This document shows positions 59,848-64,000 of a stretch of DNA of 64,000 nt, piece after piece. The notes beneath the pieces are model-generated. The model saw only the letters and a list, made by a program, of their open reading frames with translations. It had not been told where the DNA came from and made no database searches. The DNA lies in contig NZ_JNXE01000022.1 in assembly GCF_000716605.1 (NCBI RefSeq), positions 92,169 to 156,168 of the forward strand. Reading direction: 5' to 3'. Made by a program: the position numbers and the translations under genes. Every line of letters begins with the position of its first letter. Positions within the stretch are counted from its first letter, which is position 1. This DNA comes from Streptomyces sp. NRRL F-525 (GTDB taxonomy: Bacteria > Actinomycetota > Actinomycetes > Streptomycetales > Streptomycetaceae).

Positions 59848-61050
59848 TCACAGGAACGTCATGCCCTCGCCGCGGTACGTCGGCACGGTCGTGGTCACCG
59901 CGTCGCCCTCGATCAGGTGCAACGCGTCGAAGCGCTCGCAGAGTTCACCGGCCTTGGCGTGGCGGAACCACACCTTGTCGCCGATGAGGAGGTCGTCGGC
60001 GGGGGAGCCCAGCAGCGGCGTCTGTACCTCGCCGGGTCCTTCCTGGGGGTCGTAGCGCAGGCCCTCCGGGAGGTACGGAACCGGGAGCCGGTCGGGGCCG
60101 GCGGCGCCGGAGGCGGGGTAGCCGCCGCCGAGGACGGTGACGACGCCGACGCCCGGGCGCCGTACGACGGGCATGGCGAAGAGCGCGGACGGACGGCCGT
60201 GGAACGACGTGTAGTTGTCGAAGAGGCGCGGCACGTACAGCCCGGAACCGGCCGCGATCTCGGTCACGGCGTCCTCGGCGGCGGTGTGCTGCACACTGCC
60301 GGTGCCGCCGCCGTTGACGAACTCCAGGTCGGGCACGACCGCCCTGACCGCGCGCACCACTTGCGCGCGCCGCTCGGCGAGTTCGCGCTTGGCGGTGGCC
60401 TGCATCAGCCGGATGGCGCGGGACCGGAACGGCCGCCCGGCGACGGAGTCACCGACACCGGCGATGTGGCCTTCGTAGGCCATGATCCCGACGACCTTGA
60501 AGCCGGGGCGGCGGGACACCGTCCGGGCCATGTCGGCGAGTTGGGCGGGGGAGCGGAGGGGGGAGCGGAGCGCGCCGATGCGGACGCGGCCGCCGAGCAT
60601 CCGCAGTGAGGTGTCCAACTCCAGGCAGACGCGGATGACTTCGGTGCCGCCGTCGCGTGAGTCGTCGATGAGTTTGAGCTGGGCCGGGTCGTCGATCATC
60701 ACGGTGACGGCGGCGGCGAGCTTGGGGTCGTTGGCGAGTTCGCCGAAGGCGGCGTGGTCGGCGGAGGGATAGGCGAGGAGGACGTCCTCGAACCCGGAGC
60801 GGGCGAGCCACAGCGACTCGGCCAGGGTGAAGGACATCAGGCCCGCGAAGCCGTCCCTGGCCAGGACGCGTTCGAGGAGCGCTCGACAGCGGACGGACTT
60901 GCTGGCGACGCGGACCGGCTTGCCGCCGGCCCGGCGGACGAGGTCGTCCGCGTTGGCATCGAAGGCGTCCAGGTCGACGATCGCGAGAGGGGCGTCGAGG
61001 TGGGCGGTGGCCCGGTCGTAACGGGCCCGGTCGGCGGCGCGCGCAGTCAT
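59848..61050 (-). CDS. PLP-dependent amino acid deaminase/aldolase (alanine-racemase N-terminal fold)
   Basis: A 400-residue fold-type III PLP enzyme. The PLP Lys is Lys51 in VRVASKSVRCRALL. Family blocks are GLMSFTLAESLWLARSGFEDVLLAYPSAD, GGGTGSVQHTAAEDAVTEIAAGSGLYVP and the metal-type end DKVWFRHAKAGELCERFDALHLIEGD, resembling D-threonine aldolase and D-serine dehydratase. Substrate could be a D-amino acid or hydroxy amino acid. ATG at 61050 is followed at once by the conserved region; the frame is open far upstream but into low-complexity sequence. It is convergent with the SDR and divergent from the large repeat-rich frame. Confidence 0.88.
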   Translation of the reverse strand: MTARAADRARYDRATAHLDAPLAIVDLDAFDANADDLVRRAGGKPVRVASKSVRCRALLERVLARDGFAGLMSFTLAESLWLARSGFEDVLLAYPSADHAAFGELANDPKLAAAVTVMIDDPAQLKLIDDSRDGGTEVIRVCLELDTSLRMLGGRVRIGALRSPLRSPAQLADMARTVSRRPGFKVVGIMAYEGHIAGVGDSVAGRPFRSRAIRLMQATAKRELAERRAQVVRAVRAVVPDLEFVNGGGTGSVQHTAAEDAVTEIAAGSGLYVPRLFDNYTSFHGRPSALFAMPVVRRPGVGVVTVLGGGYPASGAAGPDRLPVPYLPEGLRYDPQEGPGEVQTPLLGSPADDLLIGDKVWFRHAKAGELCERFDALHLIEGDAVTTTVPTYRGEGMTFL

Positions 61051-61383
61051 GAACGCAGCCTGCCAGACAGGATTACCGCAGGGTAGGGGGACGTTCCGGG
61101 CAGATGCCCCGGGGGTGTGGACTGGTTCCCGTTCGAGCGGGGTCAACCCGTAGAGTGACGCGCACGCACGGAGGAAACGCCGCCGGTCGTTCGACCGCGC
61201 CCGGGATGGCGGTCCGCCGCCGCGGGTATGCGTGCCCGGGACGACTTTGTTCTCGTGTCTTTGTTTTTTGTGTCGTGCCGGGTGAGAGCGGGGTGGACGC
61301 CGGTCCGTATACGAGCACGGGCAGGAGTACACCGGCCCGCGTACGGACGAACGGTGGCCCGGGTACGAGGAAACGGGGGGTGC
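61051..61383. other. Divergent intergenic region before the repeat-rich frame
   Basis: 333 bases with no recognisable gene. It includes a T-rich tract unusual for this DNA (61253-61271, with TTGTTTTTTGTG). The end has GAGGAAACGGGGGG before the ATG at 61384, a possible SD. Promoters for both flanking genes should lie here. Confidence 0.45.
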
Positions 61384-64000
61384 ATGAGCACGGAAGCGCG
61401 ACGCGCCCCCGGACCGGCGGGTTCGACGCCGCCGCACCGGCCGCCGGGGTCGGTGAATCCCGTGAATCCGGTGAACGGAACGAACGGCACGAACGGGACG
61501 AATTCGGGGAACGTGACGGACTCGGCGGGGCGGCCGACGGCCGACGAGGCAACGGGCGAGGACTTGGACCGACCGCATTCTGGTTCTGTGGGGGATTCGG
61601 GGACGAGGGGGGCTTCGGGGGCGGCTGCGGCAGGGGGCACTTCGGGTGCTGCCTCGGCTTCCGGTCCGGCTCCGGGTTCCGCTTCGAGGGGTGGCCAGAG
61701 GACGCCGAGTGCGTCGAACAGGCCTGGTGCGTCGAGTACTTCGAGTGCGTGGGACGCGTGGAGTGCGCCGGGGATGCCGGGTGCGTCCACGAACGGCGGG
61801 GCGTCGGAGCGGCGGCCTGCCTCGGGCGCTCACGCGCGCGGGCGACGGGCGGCGGGGGATGCGCCGCGGTCGGGTGACGGTGCGGGTGCGGGTGTAGCGG
61901 GGTCGGGTGACTCGGCGGCTGCTGGAGCTTCGCGGACTGGGCGAGAGCCGTTCGCGGCTGGTTCCGGTGCGGGTTCCAGTACGGGGTGGTGGGACCGCGG
62001 TGACGGGAGGCGTACGGCACCGCAGAACGGTGGGTCCGATCCCGGCGCGGTGTCTTCGAGTGCTGGGTCTTCGAGCAACGGCTTCGAAGGCCGTGGCGGG
62101 TCCTCTGACGGGCGGCCGCGTTTTCCCGGCCTTCGGCCTTTCTCACCCCCTGCCATGGACTCCGTGAGCCCACCTCCTCCGCCGGCTTCGGCACGGTTCC
62201 CGGACACCCCGCCCGCGCCCGGCGGCGAGGCGCTCCGCGCGAACGCCGATGGAGCCGCGCGGGGAACTGTTCCACCCCGGCCGCCTCACCGTCCTACGAC
62301 GTCGGCAGGTGGTAACGAGGCGCTGTGGGAACCCAGTTCGGAGTCGGCTGGTTCGGGGGTGCCTTCGCCTCCGGGTGAGGCGTTCGACTGGTTGCACGAG
62401 AATTCGGTGCGTTCGGCGACGTCTTCCGCTCCGGGTGTCCCGTTGCGTGCCGCAGGTGAGGCTTCCGGTGGGGCGCCAGATCCGCTCGGCCATGTCCCGG
62501 GCCGTCCGGTAGCGCCTCCCGGTTCTGCTGCTCCGTCGCGTCCTGCGGGTCAGGCTCCGGGGGAGGCGTTCGACTGGTCGCGCCAGGATTCGGCTGGTTC
62601 GGGGATGCCTCCTGTCCCAGGTGTCCCGCCGCGCGCTGCGAGTGAGGGCCCTGGTCAGTCGCCCGACCGGCTTCGCCATGCCCCCGGGCGCCCGGGAACG
62701 CCTCCCGGCTCCGCCATTCCACCCGGTCCGTTTGGCGAGGCTCCGCCTCAAGCGTCCGATCGGCTCGGCCAGGACTCTGCTCGCCAGGCAGCCTCTTCCG
62801 GTCCGGCGACTCCGCCGCGCCCCGAGGACGAGGCGCCGCGTCGGTCGTCGGACCCGCAGGGCTATGTCCCCACGCGTCCGGGGACATCGGCCGGCCCCGC
62901 CACCTCGTCCGGTTCGGCGGCCGACGCTCCGCGTGAGTCGTCCGACTCGCAGCGGTACATCCCGACCCGTCCGGGGACAACCGCCGACGCGGGCACCCCG
63001 CCGCGCCCTGCGAGCGAGGCCCCCCATCCGTCGTCCGACCGGCCTCGTAAGGATTCGGCCCGCTCGTCTACGCCTCCTGCCCCGGCCACGCCGCCGCGCC
63101 CTGAGGGTGGGGCCTCCCGTCGGTCGTCCGACCGGCAGCGCTACGTCCCCACGCGTCCGGGGACATCAGCCGGCCCTGCCACCTCGTCCGGTTCGGCGGC
63201 CGAGGTTCCGCCCCAGCCGTCCGACCGGCCTCGTGAGGATTCGGCCCGCTCGGCGACGCCTCCCGAGGGCGGGGCCTCGCGTCGGTCGTCCGATCAACTG
63301 GGCCAGGACTCGAACCGCCCGGTGACGCCCCCCGCCCCGGCGACTCCGCCGCGCCCCGAGGCCGAGCCGTCACGTCAGTCGTCCGACCGGCAGCGCTACG
63401 TCCCTACGCGTCCGGGAACATCCGCCGGGTCCACCACCCCGCCCCGCCCGACAACCGAGCCCTCATCCCCGGCACCCGACCGGCAGAACCCCACCCCCAC
63501 CCGCCCGTCGGCTCCGCCCTCCAGCCCCGCCCCCGAGCCCTCCTCGGAGACCACCGATCGGCTCCGGCCGGAAACCCCTTGGCGGGGCGAGTCGTTCACG
63601 GATCCCACCGGCGGCGCTCCCAGCCGTGGTGCGTGGTCACCCTCCGGTGGCAACGCGCCCTACCCCTCCGACACCCACCCCACCGCACCCGGCTCCTCCA
63701 CGCCCGGCGCCCAGAGCTCCACCGTCGACGACACCGCCACTTGGTCACCGCCCGCCCCCCGTAACCCAGTTGGGCCCGCCGCAGACGACACCGACACCCG
63801 TGCCTGGTCGGCAACCGCTCCCAGCGCGCCGGTCGGACCCACCGTCGAGGACGCCACCTCCTGGTCAACGGACACCCCCAGCAAGCCAGTTGGGCCCACC
63901 CCCGACAACGCCGACACCCGAGCCTGGTCAACTACCGCCCCCAGCACCCCAGTCGAGCCCATGCCCGCCTGGACCCCCTCACCCCCCGGCACCCCCACCC
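61384..64000 (+). CDS. Large Pro/Ser/Ala/Thr-rich disordered protein with internal repeats (3' truncated by window)
   Basis: A frame open for 872 codons without a stop to the window edge, starting MSTEARRAPGPAGSTPPHRP. There is no signal peptide or membrane segment so far. Composition is Pro, Ser, Ala, Gly, Thr and Arg, so the visible part should be disordered. Repeats include SSDRQRYVPTRPGTSAG (four variants, 62845-63429), GEAFDW (two) and a W-S/PVGP unit near the end (63740-63950). Repeat copies differ largely at synonymous third positions, which supports translation of this frame rather than the many opposite-strand frames. Function unknown; similar N-terminal regions precede kinase, secretion or membrane domains that would lie beyond the window. 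Confidence 0.72.
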   Translation, partial: MSTEARRAPGPAGSTPPHRPPGSVNPVNPVNGTNGTNGTNSGNVTDSAGRPTADEATGEDLDRPHSGSVGDSGTRGASGAAAAGGTSGAASASGPAPGSASRGGQRTPSASNRPGASSTSSAWDAWSAPGMPGASTNGGASERRPASGAHARGRRAAGDAPRSGDGAGAGVAGSGDSAAAGASRTGREPFAAGSGAGSSTGWWDRGDGRRTAPQNGGSDPGAVSSSAGSSSNGFEGRGGSSDGRPRFPGLRPFSPPAMDSVSPPPPPASARFPDTPPAPGGEALRANADGAARGTVPPRPPHRPTTSAGGNEALWEPSSESAGSGVPSPPGEAFDWLHENSVRSATSSAPGVPLRAAGEASGGAPDPLGHVPGRPVAPPGSAAPSRPAGQAPGEAFDWSRQDSAGSGMPPVPGVPPRAASEGPGQSPDRLRHAPGRPGTPPGSAIPPGPFGEAPPQASDRLGQDSARQAASSGPATPPRPEDEAPRRSSDPQGYVPTRPGTSAGPATSSGSAADAPRESSDSQRYIPTRPGTTADAGTPPRPASEAPHPSSDRPRKDSARSSTPPAPATPPRPEGGASRRSSDRQRYVPTRPGTSAGPATSSGSAAEVPPQPSDRPREDSARSATPPEGGASRRSSDQLGQDSNRPVTPPAPATPPRPEAEPSRQSSDRQRYVPTRPGTSAGSTTPPRPTTEPSSPAPDRQNPTPTRPSAPPSSPAPEPSSETTDRLRPETPWRGESFTDPTGGAPSRGAWSPSGGNAPYPSDTHPTAPGSSTPGAQSSTVDDTATWSPPAPRNPVGPAADDTDTRAWSATAPSAPVGPTVEDATSWSTDTPSKPVGPTPDNADTRAWSTTAPSTPVEPMPAWTPSPPGTPT
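62845..63429 (+). repeat. Imperfect repeats inside the large frame
   Basis: Four 51-nt units at 62845-62895, 62938-62988, 63124-63174 and 63379-63429 encode variants of SSDRQRYVPTRPGTSAG. Spacing is irregular (93, 186 and 255 nt), all multiples of three, as expected for coding repeats. Confidence 0.8.

Noticed and set aside
62143..63373. Minus-strand frames opposite the repeat-rich protein
   Set aside because: They are broken by stops into several pieces, while the plus frame is open for 872 codons and its repeats vary largely at synonymous positions.
62845..63429. CRISPR-like array in the repeat-rich region
   Set aside because: Spacings are irregular, copies differ at third codon positions, all distances are multiples of three and no cas genes are present; these are coding repeats.

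Overview
The window is high-GC actinobacterial DNA and almost certainly comes from Streptomyces. Evidence for this is the strong GC bias at third codon positions, frequent GTG starts, a complete Pup-proteasome locus, a conservon, an FKBP pair, twin TatA/TatC genes and a DtxR-type iron box. From memory (not searched), gene order follows the S. coelicolor SCO165x to SCO161x segment, with an extra nitrogen-assimilation block and a terpene synthase gene.

Layout. 1-9.6 kb: the 3' end of metH, a HAD phosphatase, an orphan peptide-binding lipoprotein, a NarL-type response regulator, a RecB-like Fe-S nuclease, an M50 membrane protease with CBS domains, a tRNA m1A58 methyltransferase and a secreted protein. 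9.6-26 kb: the protein-tagging region with ferredoxin, arc, dop, pup, a decayed endonuclease VII gene, prcB, prcA, a divergent LacI/MFS pair, pafA, two FKBPs, pafB, pafC, two small proteins, tatA and tatC. Pup ends in GGQ, so Dop must deamidate it before PafA can ligate it. Arc ends in a proteasome-docking GQYL, and PrcB carries a 53-residue propeptide before its catalytic Thr. 26-29 kb: a Ski2/Mtr4-like DSHCT helicase.

29-36.6 kb: a four-gene block on the minus strand (two DUF1989 proteins, a biotin carboxylase of the urea amidolyase family and allophanate hydrolase), divergent from a TetR regulator. The two DUF1989 genes suggest guanidine rather than urea as substrate. A 22-bp perfect palindrome in front of this operon recurs, slightly degenerate, in front of an APC permease about 10 kb away (45.8 kb). 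This suggests one regulon covering uptake and degradation. 36.9-41.5 kb: a conservon (sensor-like kinase, roadblock, DUF742, GTPase, P450) whose P450 lacks the ExxR motif. 41.5-43.4 kb: a pseudouridine synthase and a class I terpene synthase with a degenerate first metal motif. The next 0.7 kb holds no recognisable gene.

44-54.6 kb: the permease, a siderophore-interacting flavoprotein under an iron box, a 5'-3' exonuclease, a glycine-betaine ABC importer with a permease-receptor fusion, an XRE-cupin regulator coupled to a soluble metal/cobalamin-receptor-like protein, and a TDT transporter divergent from a LysR regulator. 54.6-59.8 kb: a gamma-glutamylation catabolic cluster (PuuD-like hydrolase, GntR regulator, GlnA4-like ligase, aldehyde dehydrogenase, SDR), best matched to ethanolamine use. 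59.8-61 kb: a PLP amino-acid deaminase/aldolase. From 61.4 kb to the window end there is an uninterrupted plus-strand frame for a repeat-rich disordered protein that runs off the edge.
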